Assembly (NCBI RefSeq): GCF_022815905.2
Contig: NZ_CP119327.1
Coordinates: forward strand, 1,178,001-1,242,000
Direction: 5' to 3'
Length of the DNA: 64,000 nt
DNA from: Staphylococcus sp. NRL 16/872
GTDB lineage: Bacteria; Bacillota; Bacilli; Staphylococcales; Staphylococcaceae
The translations under genes and the position numbers were made by a program. Below, in pieces: positions 30,858 to 40,674 of this stretch (its first letter is position 1; every line of letters begins with the position of its first letter). Below the pieces are notes generated by a model. The model made no database searches. It was given only the letters and a program-made list of their open reading frames with translations, and was not told where the DNA came from.

Positions 30858-32351
30858 ATGAGTAAAGTCGAAAATCAAGACGGTGGTATCAAACGTGGTT
30901 TGAAAGATCGTCATATATCCATGATAGCAATGGGAGGATGCATAGGGACAGGTTTATTCATGACCTCCGGTGGCGCTATTCATGATGCAGGCGCACTCGG
31001 TGCATTAATCGCTTATGCTATTATTGGTGCTATGGTATTCTTCTTAATGACTTCATTAGGTGAGATGGCAACGTATTTACCTGTATCTGGTTCCTTCAGT
31101 ACATATGCTACACGATTTGTAGATCCTTCATTAGGATTTGCTTTAGGTTGGAACTATTGGTTTAACTGGGTAATTACAGTAGCAGCTGATGTTACAATAG
31201 CTGCACAAGTCATTCAATATTGGACACCTATGGCTGGTATTCCAGCATGGGTATGGAGTTGTATCTTTTTAGTTATTATTTTTGCTCTTAACTCTTTATC
31301 AGTAAGAGTTTATGGTGAAAGTGAATATTGGTTTGCATTAATTAAAGTAGTAACAGTTATTATATTTATCATTATAGGATTATTAACTATATTAGGAATT
31401 ATGGGTGGTAAGTTTGTTGGATTTGAAACATTCACTAAAGGTGATGGTCCAATCTTAGGAGGAAACCTAGGAGGTAGTTTATTATCAATTCTAGGCGTAT
31501 TCTTAGTTGCAGGTTTCTCTTTCCAAGGTACTGAATTAATCGGTATCACTGCTGGTGAATCTGAGAATCCAGAACGTGCTGTCCCTAAGGCGATTAAACA
31601 AGTATTCTGGAGAATTTTATTATTCTATATCTTAGCCATTTTTGTGATAGGTATGCTAATTCCTTATGATAGCAATGCTTTAATGGGTGGAGATGATAGT
31701 ATTGCAACTTCTCCATTTACACTTGTATTTAAAAATGCTGGTTTAGCTTTTGCCGCTTCATTCATGAACGCAGTTATTTTAACTTCAGTATTATCTGCTG
31801 GTAACTCAGGAATGTACGCTTCAACACGTATGTTATATTCAATGAGTAAAGATAAATTAGCATTTGATACATTTGGCAAAACGAATAAATACGGTGTACC
31901 TTATCTAGCATTAATTGCTACAGGTGTTTTAGTTATTGTTATTTTCTTAGTTCAAAAACTTAGTGGCGGTGCATATGAATACATCGTTGCAGCAAGTGGT
32001 ATGACTGGATTTATTGCATGGGTTGGTATTGCAATCAGTCATTATAGATTTAGAAGAGCCTTTGATAAACAACATCACCATAAGAGCGAATTAAAATATA
32101 AAGCTAAATGGTTCCCATTTGGTCCAATATTTGCAGGAATTTTATGTGTGATTGTTATTATAGGACAAGACGTAGATTTCATTAAAACAGGGCACTTTGA
32201 TTTAAATCGCTTTGTTATTACTTACATGGGTATTCCAGTATTCTTAGCATTTTATATCTACCATAAAATTAGATATAAAACTAAATTAATACCACTTGAT
32301 AAAGTAGATTTACGTCAAGATGTTAAAATGGATGATATTAAACATCATTAA
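30858..32351 (+). CDS. lysP: Lysine-specific permease
   Basis: 497-residue APC-family transporter with about 12 membrane segments. The family signature GLKDRHISMIAMGGCIGTGL is at 14-33, and FSFQGTELIGITAGESENP lies near 220. It is longer than the CycA-like permease elsewhere in the window and shares its N-terminal motif. Lysine specificity is supported by two independent lines: LysP-type sequence and an upstream lysine riboswitch. The start ATG has AAGGAAAGGAAG upstream. No terminator is seen before the next promoter, so some read-through into the infC leader is possible. Confidence 0.93.
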   Translation: MSKVENQDGGIKRGLKDRHISMIAMGGCIGTGLFMTSGGAIHDAGALGALIAYAIIGAMVFFLMTSLGEMATYLPVSGSFSTYATRFVDPSLGFALGWNYWFNWVITVAADVTIAAQVIQYWTPMAGIPAWVWSCIFLVIIFALNSLSVRVYGESEYWFALIKVVTVIIFIIIGLLTILGIMGGKFVGFETFTKGDGPILGGNLGGSLLSILGVFLVAGFSFQGTELIGITAGESENPERAVPKAIKQVFWRILLFYILAIFVIGMLIPYDSNALMGGDDSIATSPFTLVFKNAGLAFAASFMNAVILTSVLSAGNSGMYASTRMLYSMSKDKLAFDTFGKTNKYGVPYLALIATGVLVIVIFLVQKLSGGAYEYIVAASGMTGFIAWVGIAISHYRFRRAFDKQHHHKSELKYKAKWFPFGPIFAGILCVIVIIGQDVDFIKTGHFDLNRFVITYMGIPVFLAFYIYHKIRYKTKLIPLDKVDLRQDVKMDDIKHH

Positions 32352-32364
32352 ATTAAAATAATTG

Positions 32365-32393
32365 TTGACTTACATGATAAATGCTGATATGAT
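32365..32393 (+). promoter_or_regulatory. Sigma-A promoter of infC-rpmI-rplT
   Basis: TTGACT (32365-32370), exactly 17 bases, TATGAT (32388-32393). Transcription should start near 32400. Confidence 0.8.
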
Positions 32394-32399
32394 TATAAA

Positions 32400-32572
32400 C
32401 GTTGAATACGAAACGAACCAAGTAGAAACACCCGTTTCTCACCTGTAGCGACGCTTTGAGCAGTTGGCAGGTTAATCATGTCACACATTTAATGTGTATG
32501 AGTGAAGAGCGGGCGTTTTACGCCCGCTCTTTTTACTTGGAACATTTCGTAAAATTTTGGGAGGTGTCAACC
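32400..32572 (+). promoter_or_regulatory. L20-type ribosomal leader with attenuator upstream of infC
   Basis: A structured leader of about 170 bases contains CCCGTTTCTCACCTG and TTGGCAGGT segments. It ends in a GC-rich terminator, AGAGCGGGCG (32506-32515), loop TTTTA, CGCCCGCTCT (32521-32530), then Ts. Position and form match the Firmicute L20 leader, where free ribosomal protein L20 binds the mRNA and promotes premature termination of infC-rpmI-rplT. L20 binding itself is inferred from the family. Confidence 0.85.
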
Positions 32573-33091
32573 ATAGCAAAAGATCAAACGCAAGTTAACG
32601 AAAAAATTCGTGCAAAAGAATTACGTGTAATTGGCCAAAATGGAGACCAAATCGGTGTTAAATCTAAACGTGAAGCTTTAGAAATGGCTGAACGTGTAGA
32701 ATTAGACCTAGTTGTTGTAGCTCCAAATGCTAAACCACCTGTTGCAAGAATTATGGATTACGGTAAATACAAATTCGAACAACAGAAAAAAGAAAAAGAA
32801 ATGAAAAAGAAACAAAAAGTTATCAATGTTAAAGAAATTCGTTTAAGTCCGACAATTGAGGAACACGATTTCCAAACTAAATTGAAAAATGGACGTAAAT
32901 TCTTAACTAAAGGCGATAAATGTAAAGTTTCTATTCGTTTCAGAGGTCGTGCGATTACGCATAAAGAAATTGGTCAACGTGTATTAGAAAAATTTGCTGA
33001 CGAATGTAAAGATATTGCAACTGTTGAACAAAAACCTAAAATGGAAGGGCGTCAAATGTTTATCATGTTAGCGCCTGTAAACGAAAAATAA
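32573..33091 (+). CDS. infC: Translation initiation factor IF-3, AUA start
   Basis: 172 residues counted from ATA at 32573 ([20 protein letters not shown]). The N-domain, the lysine-rich linker ([16 protein letters not shown]) and the C-domain ([18 protein letters not shown]) are typical of IF3. No ATG or TTG gives a full-length start. The strong GGGAGG (32559-32564) lies eight bases before ATA, whereas the in-frame GTG at 32564 (which would give 175 residues, MSTIAKDQ...) overlaps the ribosome-binding site itself. Rare start codons on infC are a known device for autoregulation, since IF3 rejects non-AUG starts. Databases may list the GTG start. First gene of infC-rpmI-rplT. Confidence 0.9.
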   Translation: MAKDQTQVNEKIRAKELRVIGQNGDQIGVKSKREALEMAERVELDLVVVAPNAKPPVARIMDYGKYKFEQQKKEKEMKKKQKVINVKEIRLSPTIEEHDFQTKLKNGRKFLTKGDKCKVSIRFRGRAITHKEIGQRVLEKFADECKDIATVEQKPKMEGRQMFIMLAPVNEK

Positions 33092-33118
33092 TTCATAATT
33101 AGTAGGAGGAAATGAATC

Positions 33119-33319
33119 ATGCCAAAAATGAAAACTCACCGTGGAGCAGCTAAACGTGTTAAAAGAACTGGTTCAGGTCAATTAAAACGTTCAAGAGCTT
33201 TCACATCTCACTTATTCGCAAACAAAAACACTAAACAAAAACGTAAATTACGTAAAGCTAAATTAGTTTCTAAAAGCGATATGAAACGCGTAAAACAATT
33301 ATTAGCATACAAAAAATAA
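33119..33319 (+). CDS. rpmI: 50S ribosomal protein L35 (bL35)
   Basis: 66-residue, very basic ribosomal protein beginning [19 protein letters not shown], the L35 signature. It has AGTAGGAGG as ribosome-binding site and sits 27 bases after infC, in the conserved infC-rpmI-rplT order. It is subject to the same L20-dependent leader attenuation. Confidence 0.97.
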
Positions 33320-33374
33320 TTGTAGACGTTAAAAAGAACGATAATAAATAGTTATATCTGAGGAGGAATTTAAT

Positions 33375-33731
33375 ATGCCACGAGTTAAAGGTGGAACAGT
33401 AACAAGAGCCCGTCGTAAAAAAACTATTAAATTAGCTAAAGGTTACTTCGGTTCAAAACACACATTATATAAAGTAGCAAAACAACAAGTTATGAAATCA
33501 GGTCAATATGCATTCCGTGACCGTCGTCAACGTAAACGTGACTTCCGTAAATTATGGATTACACGTATCAATGCAGCTGCACGTAAACATGATATCAGCT
33601 ATTCAAGATTAATGAACGGTTTGAAAAAAGCTGACATCAACATCAACCGTAAAATGCTTTCTGAAGTAGCTATTTCAGACGATAAAGCATTTGCTGAATT
33701 AGTATCAAAAGCTAAAGAAGCTTTAAAATAA
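33375..33731 (+). CDS. rplT: 50S ribosomal protein L20 (bL20)
   Basis: 118-residue basic protein ([20 protein letters not shown]) needed early in 50S assembly. In Firmicutes it represses its own operon through the infC leader. It carries the usual ribosome-binding site (GAGGAGG) and standard length. Last gene of the operon; a terminator follows after 33 bases. Confidence 0.97.
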   Translation: MPRVKGGTVTRARRKKTIKLAKGYFGSKHTLYKVAKQQVMKSGQYAFRDRRQRKRDFRKLWITRINAAARKHDISYSRLMNGLKKADININRKMLSEVAISDDKAFAELVSKAKEALK

Positions 33732-33764
33732 TATTTCAATAAAAGTTTTTAATAAACTTTCTTA

Positions 33765-33804
33765 AAATGTCGACAAGGGTTGTTATCTTTGTCGACATTT
33801 TTTA
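33765..33804 (+). terminator. Intrinsic terminator of infC-rpmI-rplT
   Basis: AAATGTCGACAA (33765-33776) pairs perfectly with TTGTCGACATTT (33789-33800), followed by Ts. Confidence 0.9.
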
Positions 33805-33951
33805 TAAAATATTTATTTAGTAATTATTTCGCTGTGCCTTTCATTAGTTGAAAATCCAATTATGATTAGTTAAAAATGATTGCTTTAATTGTGGTTCGAT
33901 AGATGAGTTTGATAAAATACATAAAAAGAATAAATAAGTAAGGAGAACTGT

Positions 33952-34560
33952 ATGTCTAAATACGATGAACAAATTATAGTAGTCCCTAGAAAGATAATTT
34001 TCGAAGATGAAACAAATACATTCAATGGCTTTTTACCAAAAAATGATACACAAGGAGAAAGTATTTTTAATTCCTTAACACATTATGAAGTGAAACGTCG
34101 TGGAGATATGGAAGAAGATCCTTCATATAAACAATTAATTTCTTATTGTTTGCTTGAAAATGAAAATAATGAATTACTTGTTTATAAACGTTTAAGTGGC
34201 GGAGGAGAAGAACGTTTACACGGGCAATCTTCAATAGGCGTAGGAGGCCATATGAATGATGTAGTAGGCGCACAATCTATTAATGAAGTTTTACGTGTTA
34301 ATGCACAACGTGAATTAGAAGAAGAGGTTGGCTTATCAGAACAACATTCTCAAAATATGGATTATATAGGCTTTATCAATGATGATACTAATGAAGTTGG
34401 TAAAGTTCACATTGGTGTAGTTTTTAAAATTAAAGTTAATTCTCAAGATATAGAAGTTAAAGAAACAGATACATTAAAAATTGAATGGGTTGAACAAGGA
34501 AAAATTGAAGACTATGATAACTTCGAAACTTGGAGTGCATTAATTTTAAAAGATTTATAA
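33952..34560 (+). CDS. Nudix hydrolase family protein (predicted phosphoesterase)
   Basis: 202-residue soluble protein. A complete Nudix box (G-x5-E-x7-RE-U-x-EE-x-G-U) runs from G106 to L128 (GAQSINEVLRVNAQ, then RELEEEVGL), so it should hydrolyse a nucleoside-diphosphate-linked substrate with a divalent metal. The substrate cannot be told from sequence. Flanking segments (YCLLENENNELLVYKRLSGG; VGKVHIGVVFKI) form the usual Nudix beta strands. It resembles the MutT-like predicted phosphoesterase group (COG4112). The start has AAGGAG upstream. It is 15 bases before the next gene, so the two are probably co-transcribed. Confidence 0.8.
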   Translation: MSKYDEQIIVVPRKIIFEDETNTFNGFLPKNDTQGESIFNSLTHYEVKRRGDMEEDPSYKQLISYCLLENENNELLVYKRLSGGGEERLHGQSSIGVGGHMNDVVGAQSINEVLRVNAQRELEEEVGLSEQHSQNMDYIGFINDDTNEVGKVHIGVVFKIKVNSQDIEVKETDTLKIEWVEQGKIEDYDNFETWSALILKDL

Positions 34561-34575
34561 AAAGGGGGCAAAATT

Positions 34576-35499
34576 GTGTCAGATATTATCCCTTTTCCTA
34601 AAGCACAAAATAAGTTGTATAAAGATATCATTGAAGTAAATAATCAGCAAAATCATGAAAGATTATACCAGTTATTTGAAGACTATGAAGCTCAATATGA
34701 ATTGGATGATCAATTGTCTTTAATTAAGTGCGATATGTTATATCAACTTGAATCATTTTTAGAACTACGTGAAGAAGCAATTGTTCTTTTAAAAAAAGGT
34801 TTATCTTATTATGAAGAATTAATGATTTATTATGTTAAGGCCTTAAATGGTTTAGGGCAACATTATGAAGCGATTGAGGTTATTAATCAAATCATTGATG
34901 AAGTGAAAGATCATAAAACGAGAATGGCCTTATTTCCAATTAGAGAATATGCTCAATCACAATTGAATGAAGACAAACATATAACAAGTCAATTATTATC
35001 TCAATTCAGTACTCTAAATTTAAATGAACAGATTAAATTGGTAATGAAATTAATTGATAATGGGCATTATGAGTTTAAGGAAACTGTAGCATTTTTACTT
35101 ACACACGAAGTGAAAGCTAATAATTTAAAAAGTTTAATGTTAGAATATTTGCGTTTTGCCAATTATGAAGAATTAATTTCGATAAATAAATATGGGTTTT
35201 CTATTAGTATTAGACCTTCAAAATTAAATGGTCTTGAACATACTGAAATGAAGACAGTCGTAATACCTAAGGTAACTGAATTACTGAGTGAAGGTGCACT
35301 TAATATATCTAATGAAGCGCATCATGTAATGAATAATCATTCTATATTACTTTATCCATTAAGTATTTTTGAACTGTATAGTGACTCAGAATGGATTAAA
35401 ACATATGAGAATTATTTTAAAACGATGATTGGTCTTCCAACAAATGAAGCTAATTCAGAGTTATTGCAATTTATTTATACTTTAGATGGTCAAAATTGA
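34576..35499 (+). CDS. TPR-like helical protein of unknown function
   Basis: 307 residues, GTG start set by AAAGGGGGC about eight bases upstream. The first ~180 residues are built of paired amphipathic helices with TPR-like spacing (ELREEAIVLLKKGLSYYEEL; ALNGLGQHYEAIEVINQII). The C-terminal half is helical without a motif I know. No signal peptide or membrane segment. It lies between the Nudix gene and tig, as in other staphylococci. The role is unknown; a protein-interaction scaffold is the only reasonable guess. Confidence 0.7.
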   Translation: MSDIIPFPKAQNKLYKDIIEVNNQQNHERLYQLFEDYEAQYELDDQLSLIKCDMLYQLESFLELREEAIVLLKKGLSYYEELMIYYVKALNGLGQHYEAIEVINQIIDEVKDHKTRMALFPIREYAQSQLNEDKHITSQLLSQFSTLNLNEQIKLVMKLIDNGHYEFKETVAFLLTHEVKANNLKSLMLEYLRFANYEELISINKYGFSISIRPSKLNGLEHTEMKTVVIPKVTELLSEGALNISNEAHHVMNNHSILLYPLSIFELYSDSEWIKTYENYFKTMIGLPTNEANSELLQFIYTLDGQN

Positions 35500-35589
35500 G
35501 CAAATTATTTTAATTTATTATCCGAATTCGTTAAAGTAATGATATTGATTTTCTTAAATAAAAGTGAAAAAAGCCCTATAAAACAATGT

Positions 35590-35618
35590 TTGTGTCCGTA
35601 TTAGACGTATGCTATAAT
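35590..35618 (+). promoter_or_regulatory. Promoter of tig (extended -10)
   Basis: TTGTGT (35590-35595), a 17-base spacer, TGC-TATAAT with the hexamer at 35613-35618. Confidence 0.8.
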
Positions 35619-35663
35619 AGGGAAGTTGAAAAAATAAAAAATGTAATCATGGAGGTATTATAC

Positions 35664-36968
35664 ATGACAGCAACTTGGGAAAAAAAGGAAGGTAACGAAG
35701 GGTTATTAAAAGTTACAGTTCCAGCAGAAAAACTAGACAAAGCATTAGATCAAGCATTTAAAAAAGTAGTTAAACAAATTAACGTGCCTGGTTTCCGTAA
35801 AGGTAAAGTGCCTCGTCCAATTTTTGAACAACGTTTCGGCGTTGAAGCATTATATCAAGATGCAGTAGATATTCTTTTACCTGAAGCTTATGGTGAAGCA
35901 ATCGATGAAACTGGAATTAATCCAGTAGCACAACCAGAAATCAATGTTACTCAAATCGAAAAAGGTAAAGACTTCGAATTTGAAGCTACTGTAACAGTTG
36001 AACCTGAAGTTCAATTAGGTGATTACAAAGGTTTAGAAATTGAGAAACAAGAGTCTGAATTAACAGATGAAGAATTACAAGAAGCAATTGATCATAGTTT
36101 AGGTCATTTAGCTGATATGGTAGTTAAAGAGGACGGCGCTGTTGAAAACGGTGACACAGTTAACATTGACTTCGATGGTTATGTTGATGGTGAACAATTT
36201 GAAGGTGGCCAAGCTGATGGTTATGACTTAGAAATCGGTTCAGGCTCATTCATTCCTGGATTTGAAGATCAATTAGTAGGATTAAAAACTGGCGAAGAAA
36301 AAGACGTAGTTGTTACTTTCCCAGAAGAATATCATGCTGAAGAATTATCTGGTAAAGAGGCTACTTTCAAAACTAAAGTAAATGAAATTAAATACAAAGA
36401 TGTTCCAGAATTAGACGACGAAGTTGCTAATGAATTAGATTCAGAAGCTAACTCAGTTGATGAATATAAAGAAAACTTACGTAAACGTTTATCAGAACAA
36501 AAAGCTACAGAAGCTGAAAATGTTGAAAAAGAAGAGGCTATTAATAAAGCAACTGAAAATACAACAATCGATATTCCACAAGCTATGATTGATACTGAAT
36601 TAGATCGCATGGTTCAAGAATTCGGTCAAAGAATTCAACAACAAGGCTTAGATTTACAAACTTATTTCCAAATCTCAGGTCAAGATGAATCTCAATTAAG
36701 AGAACAAATGAAAGACGATGCAGAGCAACGTGTCAAAACTAACTTAACTTTAACTGCTATTGCTGAAAAAGAAAGTATCGAAGCTACTGATGAAGATATC
36801 GATAAAGAGTTAGAAAAAATGAGTAAACAATTCAACATTTCAGTTGAAGATATTAAAAATACTTTAGGTAATACAGACATCATTAAAAATGACGTACGTA
36901 TTCAAAAAGTTATCGACTTATTAAGAGACAATGCTAAATATGTTGAAACAACTAAAGAAGATAAATAA
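35664..36968 (+). CDS. tig: Trigger factor
   Basis: 434-residue ribosome-bound chaperone and peptidyl-prolyl isomerase. The ribosome-docking signature [13 protein letters not shown] is near residues 44-56. The FKBP-type PPIase domain (~150-245) shows [16 protein letters not shown] and [13 protein letters not shown]. The helical chaperone arms follow. I use the ATG at 35664 (GGAGG upstream, family start [13 protein letters not shown]). The longer frame from 35586 would run through the promoter. It sits next to clpX, as in most bacteria. Confidence 0.96.
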   Translation: MTATWEKKEGNEGLLKVTVPAEKLDKALDQAFKKVVKQINVPGFRKGKVPRPIFEQRFGVEALYQDAVDILLPEAYGEAIDETGINPVAQPEINVTQIEKGKDFEFEATVTVEPEVQLGDYKGLEIEKQESELTDEELQEAIDHSLGHLADMVVKEDGAVENGDTVNIDFDGYVDGEQFEGGQADGYDLEIGSGSFIPGFEDQLVGLKTGEEKDVVVTFPEEYHAEELSGKEATFKTKVNEIKYKDVPELDDEVANELDSEANSVDEYKENLRKRLSEQKATEAENVEKEEAINKATENTTIDIPQAMIDTELDRMVQEFGQRIQQQGLDLQTYFQISGQDESQLREQMKDDAEQRVKTNLTLTAIAEKESIEATDEDIDKELEKMSKQFNISVEDIKNTLGNTDIIKNDVRIQKVIDLLRDNAKYVETTKEDK

Positions 36969-37000
36969 TTAATTTTTTAAATTAATATATTAAAATTTAA

Positions 37001-37042
37001 GTAGCAGGTGCATCAATATATGTATCTGCTACTCTATATTTT
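37001..37042 (+). terminator. Terminator-like hairpin after tig
   Basis: A 13-bp stem with two G-U pairs (37001-37013 with 37020-37032) and a six-base loop, followed by a T-rich but interrupted tail. Confidence 0.65.
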
Positions 37043-37068
37043 AAGCATAATAGTTGTTTACCATTAAT

Positions 37069-37097
37069 TTGCATTGTAGAATGCTATCTAGTATAGT
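37069..37097 (+). promoter_or_regulatory. Promoter of clpX
   Basis: TTGCAT (37069-37074), a 17-base spacer, TATAGT (37092-37097). Confidence 0.6.
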
Positions 37098-37122
37098 CGT
37101 TTAAGAATAGAGGTGTAAATGA

Positions 37123-38385
37123 ATGTTTAAATTCAATGAAGATGAAGAAAATTTAAAATGTTCTTTTTGTGGTAAGGACCAAGATCAAGTAAAAAAATTA
37201 GTCGCAGGTAGCGGCGTATATATCTGTAATGAATGTATTGAATTATGCTCTGAGATAGTAGAGGAAGAATTAGCACAATCTACGTCCGAAGAGTTTACTG
37301 AGTTACCTACACCTAAAGAAATCATGGACCATCTTAACGAATATGTTATCGGTCAAGAAAAAGCAAAAAAATCTTTAGCTGTTGCAGTATATAATCATTA
37401 CAAACGTATCCAACAATTAGGACCAAATGAAGATGATGTTGAATTACAAAAAAGTAATATCGCTTTAATCGGACCTACAGGTAGTGGTAAAACATTATTA
37501 GCTCAAACATTAGCTAAAACACTTAATGTGCCGTTTGCAATTGCAGATGCTACTAGTCTTACAGAAGCGGGTTATGTAGGTGACGACGTTGAGAATATCT
37601 TACTACGTTTAATTCAAGCTGCTGATTTTGATATTGATAAAGCTGAAAAAGGTATTATTTACGTTGATGAAATTGATAAAATTGCAAGAAAATCTGAAAA
37701 CACTTCAATTACACGTGATGTTTCAGGTGAGGGTGTTCAACAAGCTTTACTTAAAATTTTAGAAGGTACAACTGCTAGTGTGCCTCCTCAAGGTGGACGT
37801 AAACATCCTAACCAAGAACTTATCCAAATTGATACAACCAATATTTTATTTATCTTAGGTGGCGCTTTTGATGGTATTGATGAAGTAATTAAACGTCGCT
37901 TAGGAGAAAAAATAATCGGATTTGCAAGTAATGAAGCTGATAAATATGATGAAGAAGCATTACTTGAACAAATACGACCAGAAGATTTACAAACGTATGG
38001 TTTAATCCCTGAATTTATTGGTCGTGTTCCAATTGTTGCTAATTTAGAGACTTTAGATGTAGAAGCGTTAAAAAACATTTTAACTCAACCTAAAAATGCA
38101 TTGGTTAAACAATATACTAAAATGCTCGAACTAGATAATGTTGAACTTGAATTTACTGAGGATGCTTTAGCAGCTGTAAGTGAAAAAGCAATCGAACGTA
38201 AAACTGGTGCTCGTGGTTTACGTTCAATCATTGAAGAAGCTTTAATCGACATTATGTATGATGTACCCTCATCTGATGATGTCGCTAAAGTAATCATTAC
38301 TGCTAAGACTATCCAAGATGAAATCGAACCTGAATTATATGATTCAGAAGGTAATTTATTAAATGATAGTAAAACATCGGCATAA
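37123..38385 (+). CDS. clpX: ClpX, ATP-dependent specificity subunit of ClpXP
   Basis: 420-residue AAA+ unfoldase. An N-terminal four-cysteine zinc domain (CSFCGK...CNEC, about 13-42) binds substrates and adaptors. Walker A GPTGSGKT is near 119 and Walker [10 protein letters not shown] near 178. The IGF loop that docks on ClpP is present (KIIGFAS near 264). Length and motifs are standard. It has its own promoter and a terminator and is thus a single-gene unit between tig and engB. Confidence 0.97.
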   Translation: MFKFNEDEENLKCSFCGKDQDQVKKLVAGSGVYICNECIELCSEIVEEELAQSTSEEFTELPTPKEIMDHLNEYVIGQEKAKKSLAVAVYNHYKRIQQLGPNEDDVELQKSNIALIGPTGSGKTLLAQTLAKTLNVPFAIADATSLTEAGYVGDDVENILLRLIQAADFDIDKAEKGIIYVDEIDKIARKSENTSITRDVSGEGVQQALLKILEGTTASVPPQGGRKHPNQELIQIDTTNILFILGGAFDGIDEVIKRRLGEKIIGFASNEADKYDEEALLEQIRPEDLQTYGLIPEFIGRVPIVANLETLDVEALKNILTQPKNALVKQYTKMLELDNVELEFTEDALAAVSEKAIERKTGARGLRSIIEEALIDIMYDVPSSDDVAKVIITAKTIQDEIEPELYDSEGNLLNDSKTSA

Positions 38386-38404
38386 TATATAGGAAGCCAT
38401 TTTT

Positions 38405-38442
38405 AAACCCAAATCGATTTTAGATTTGGGTTTTTCTTTTTT
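38405..38442 (+). terminator. Intrinsic terminator of clpX
   Basis: AAACCCAAATC (38405-38415) with GATTTGGGTTT (38423-38433), then a long T-rich tail. Confidence 0.9.
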
Positions 38443-38546
38443 ATACTAAAAGAAGGAGTTTGAGAAATCATATAGTCTTTTAGGTTTAGGTCAAAATATA
38501 TTATAATAAAACAGTTATAATAAACTTTAAAGAGAGAGGATAACAT

Positions 38547-39134
38547 ATGAATATTAATCCTAATAATATAGATTTAATTATCAGTGCAGTTCAAGAAGCA
38601 CAATATCCAGAAACTGGCTTAGCAGAAGTGGCATTAAGTGGTCGTTCAAATGTAGGTAAATCTTCATTTATTAATAGCATGATTGGTAGAAAAAATATGG
38701 CTCGTACATCACAACAGCCAGGTAAGACACAAACACTTAACTTCTTTAATATCGATGATCAATTAATCTTTGTAGATGTACCTGGATATGGTTATGCGAA
38801 AGTAAGTAAGTCGCAGCGAGAAAAGTTTGGAAAGATGATTGAAGAATATTTAACTAAGAGAGAAAGCTTAAAATTAGTTATACAACTTGTTGACTTGCGC
38901 CATAATCCTACAGAAGATGATGTGTTAATGTATGATTACCTAAAACACTTTGAAATTCCTACATTAGTGATCTGTACGAAAGAAGATAAAATAGCTAAAG
39001 GTAAAGTACAAAAGCATATTAAAAACATAAAAGAAAAATTAGACTTAGATCCTGAAGATACGATTATTAGTTATTCTTCAATTCAAAATACTAAACAACA
39101 ACAAATTTGGGATTTAATTGCTTCTTATTTATAA
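38547..39134 (+). CDS. engB: Ribosome biogenesis GTPase YsxC/EngB
   Basis: 195-residue small GTPase needed for 50S assembly. G1 GRSNVGKSS is near residue 32, G2 threonine in [10 protein letters not shown]3 DVPGYG near 76, and G4 TKED near 143. In S. aureus the orthologue is essential and is associated with the ribosome. AGAGAGAGG precedes the start. It stands between clpX and hemA as in related genomes. Two TATAAT-like boxes (38502, 38516) precede it, but neither has a good -35. Confidence 0.95.
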   Translation: MNINPNNIDLIISAVQEAQYPETGLAEVALSGRSNVGKSSFINSMIGRKNMARTSQQPGKTQTLNFFNIDDQLIFVDVPGYGYAKVSKSQREKFGKMIEEYLTKRESLKLVIQLVDLRHNPTEDDVLMYDYLKHFEIPTLVICTKEDKIAKGKVQKHIKNIKEKLDLDPEDTIISYSSIQNTKQQQIWDLIASYL

Positions 39135-39264
39135 TAATTATAATTACTACTAAAGTTAAATATTCCAATATTATAAAAGTATGTCAATTAATGACAAAAA
39201 TATGACTTTAAATTAGAATCTTTCTAATTTATTTGAGCAATCAACTTAAAATCAAAGGTATATA

Positions 39265-39273
39265 TGTTATACT
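39265..39273 (+). promoter_or_regulatory. Extended -10 promoter of the hem operon
   Basis: TGT-TATACT, hexamer at 39268-39273, about 34 bases before hemA. No good -35 is seen, in keeping with an extended -10 type. Confidence 0.5.
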
Positions 39274-39306
39274 AATGATATTGTTAGTATATGGAGGGCG
39301 TTATAA

Positions 39307-40653
39307 ATGCATTTTATTGCTTTAAGTATAAATCATCGTACAGCCGATGTAGCACTTAGAGAGCAAGTTGCTTTTAGAAATGATGCCTTACGATTAGCCC
39401 ATGAAGATTTATTTGAAACTAAATCAATTTTAGAAAACGTCATTTTATCTACATGTAATCGTACAGAAGTATATGCTGTTGTTGATCAAATTCACACTGG
39501 CCGTTATTATATTCAAAGATTTTTAGCGCGTTCATTTGGATTTGAAGTAGATGATATTAAAGCAATGTCAGAAGTTAAAGTGGGGGACGAAGCAGTAGAA
39601 CATTTATTGCGTGTCACTTCTGGCTTAGATTCAATTGTTTTAGGTGAAACTCAAATACTTGGACAAATGAGAGATGCATTCTTTTTAGCCCAAGAAACAA
39701 AGACAACTGGAACAATTTTTAATCATTTATTTAAACAGGCAATTACTTTCGCTAAAAAAGCGCATAGTGAAACTGATATCGCAGACAATGCAGTGAGTGT
39801 TTCTTATGCAGCTGTTGAATTAGCTAAAAAGGTATTCGGCAAACTTAAAAGTAAACAAGCTGTCATTATTGGTGCAGGGGAAATGAGTGAATTATCACTA
39901 CTTAATTTATTAGGTTCTGGAATTATGGATATTACAGTCGTAAATAGAACTGAAGAGAACGCAAAATTGTTAGCACAAAAACATAATGTTAAATATAAAT
40001 CACTTGATTCTTTACCTGCCTTATTGGCTTCTGCTGATATTGTAATTAGTTCAACTAGTTCACCAGATTTTATTATTACAAAAAGTATGATGGATGAAAC
40101 ATTATCGTATAGAAAAACTACATCATTATTAATGATAGATATTGCTGTGCCAAGAGATATTGAACCAGGCATTGATTTTAGTGATAATGTATTTAGTTAT
40201 GATGTAGATGATTTGAAAGGGTTAGTAGATGCTAACTTGCGTGAGCGTCAAATGGCTGCAGAAATGATTGCAGATCAAATACCTCATGAAATTCAAAATC
40301 ATAATGACTGGGTCAATATGCTAGGTGTTGTACCAGTTATAAGAGCATTACGTGAGAAAGCAATGACAATCCAGGCAAAAACAATGGAAAGTATTGATAG
40401 AAAGCTTCCTAATTTGTCAGATAGAGAACGCACGGTTATTTCTAAGCACACTAAAAGTATTATTAATCAAATGCTAAAAGATCCAATTAAACAGGCTAAA
40501 GAATTAAGTAATGATAAGAAAAGCAATGAAAAATTAGAGCTATTTCAAAATATTTTTGATATAGAAGCTGAAAATCCTTACGAAGAAATTAAAACACGAA
40601 AAGCAGAAAGAGAGAAGGAGCTTTCAGTACGACATATCTTAAGTTTTGAATAA
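39307..40653 (+). CDS. hemA: Glutamyl-tRNA reductase
   Basis: 448-residue first enzyme of the C5 haem pathway, reducing glutamyl-tRNA to glutamate-1-semialdehyde. The catalytic cysteine lies in [11 protein letters not shown] near residue 50, and [16 protein letters not shown] is near 104. The NADPH-binding domain has [12 protein letters not shown] near 188, and a C-terminal dimerisation helix bundle follows. Known control of HemA in staphylococci involves HemX-dependent lowering of its level, and hemX is the next gene. First gene of hemAXCDBL. Confidence 0.96.
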   Translation: MHFIALSINHRTADVALREQVAFRNDALRLAHEDLFETKSILENVILSTCNRTEVYAVVDQIHTGRYYIQRFLARSFGFEVDDIKAMSEVKVGDEAVEHLLRVTSGLDSIVLGETQILGQMRDAFFLAQETKTTGTIFNHLFKQAITFAKKAHSETDIADNAVSVSYAAVELAKKVFGKLKSKQAVIIGAGEMSELSLLNLLGSGIMDITVVNRTEENAKLLAQKHNVKYKSLDSLPALLASADIVISSTSSPDFIITKSMMDETLSYRKTTSLLMIDIAVPRDIEPGIDFSDNVFSYDVDDLKGLVDANLRERQMAAEMIADQIPHEIQNHNDWVNMLGVVPVIRALREKAMTIQAKTMESIDRKLPNLSDRERTVISKHTKSIINQMLKDPIKQAKELSNDKKSNEKLELFQNIFDIEAENPYEEIKTRKAEREKELSVRHILSFE

Positions 40654-40674
40654 GCATATTAATATGGTGATAAT

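Noticed and set aside
32456-32572. Long version of IF3 starting at TTG 32456
   Set aside because: The extra 39 codons run through the leader and its terminator hairpin and are not part of the IF3 family.
35586-35663. Longer trigger factor start at ATG 35586
   Set aside because: The added segment covers the -35/-10 of the tig promoter and is absent from the family.
39804-40172. 122-codon minus-strand open frame
   Set aside because: Antisense to the NADPH-binding part of hemA, Ser/Ile-rich shadow translation without start signals.
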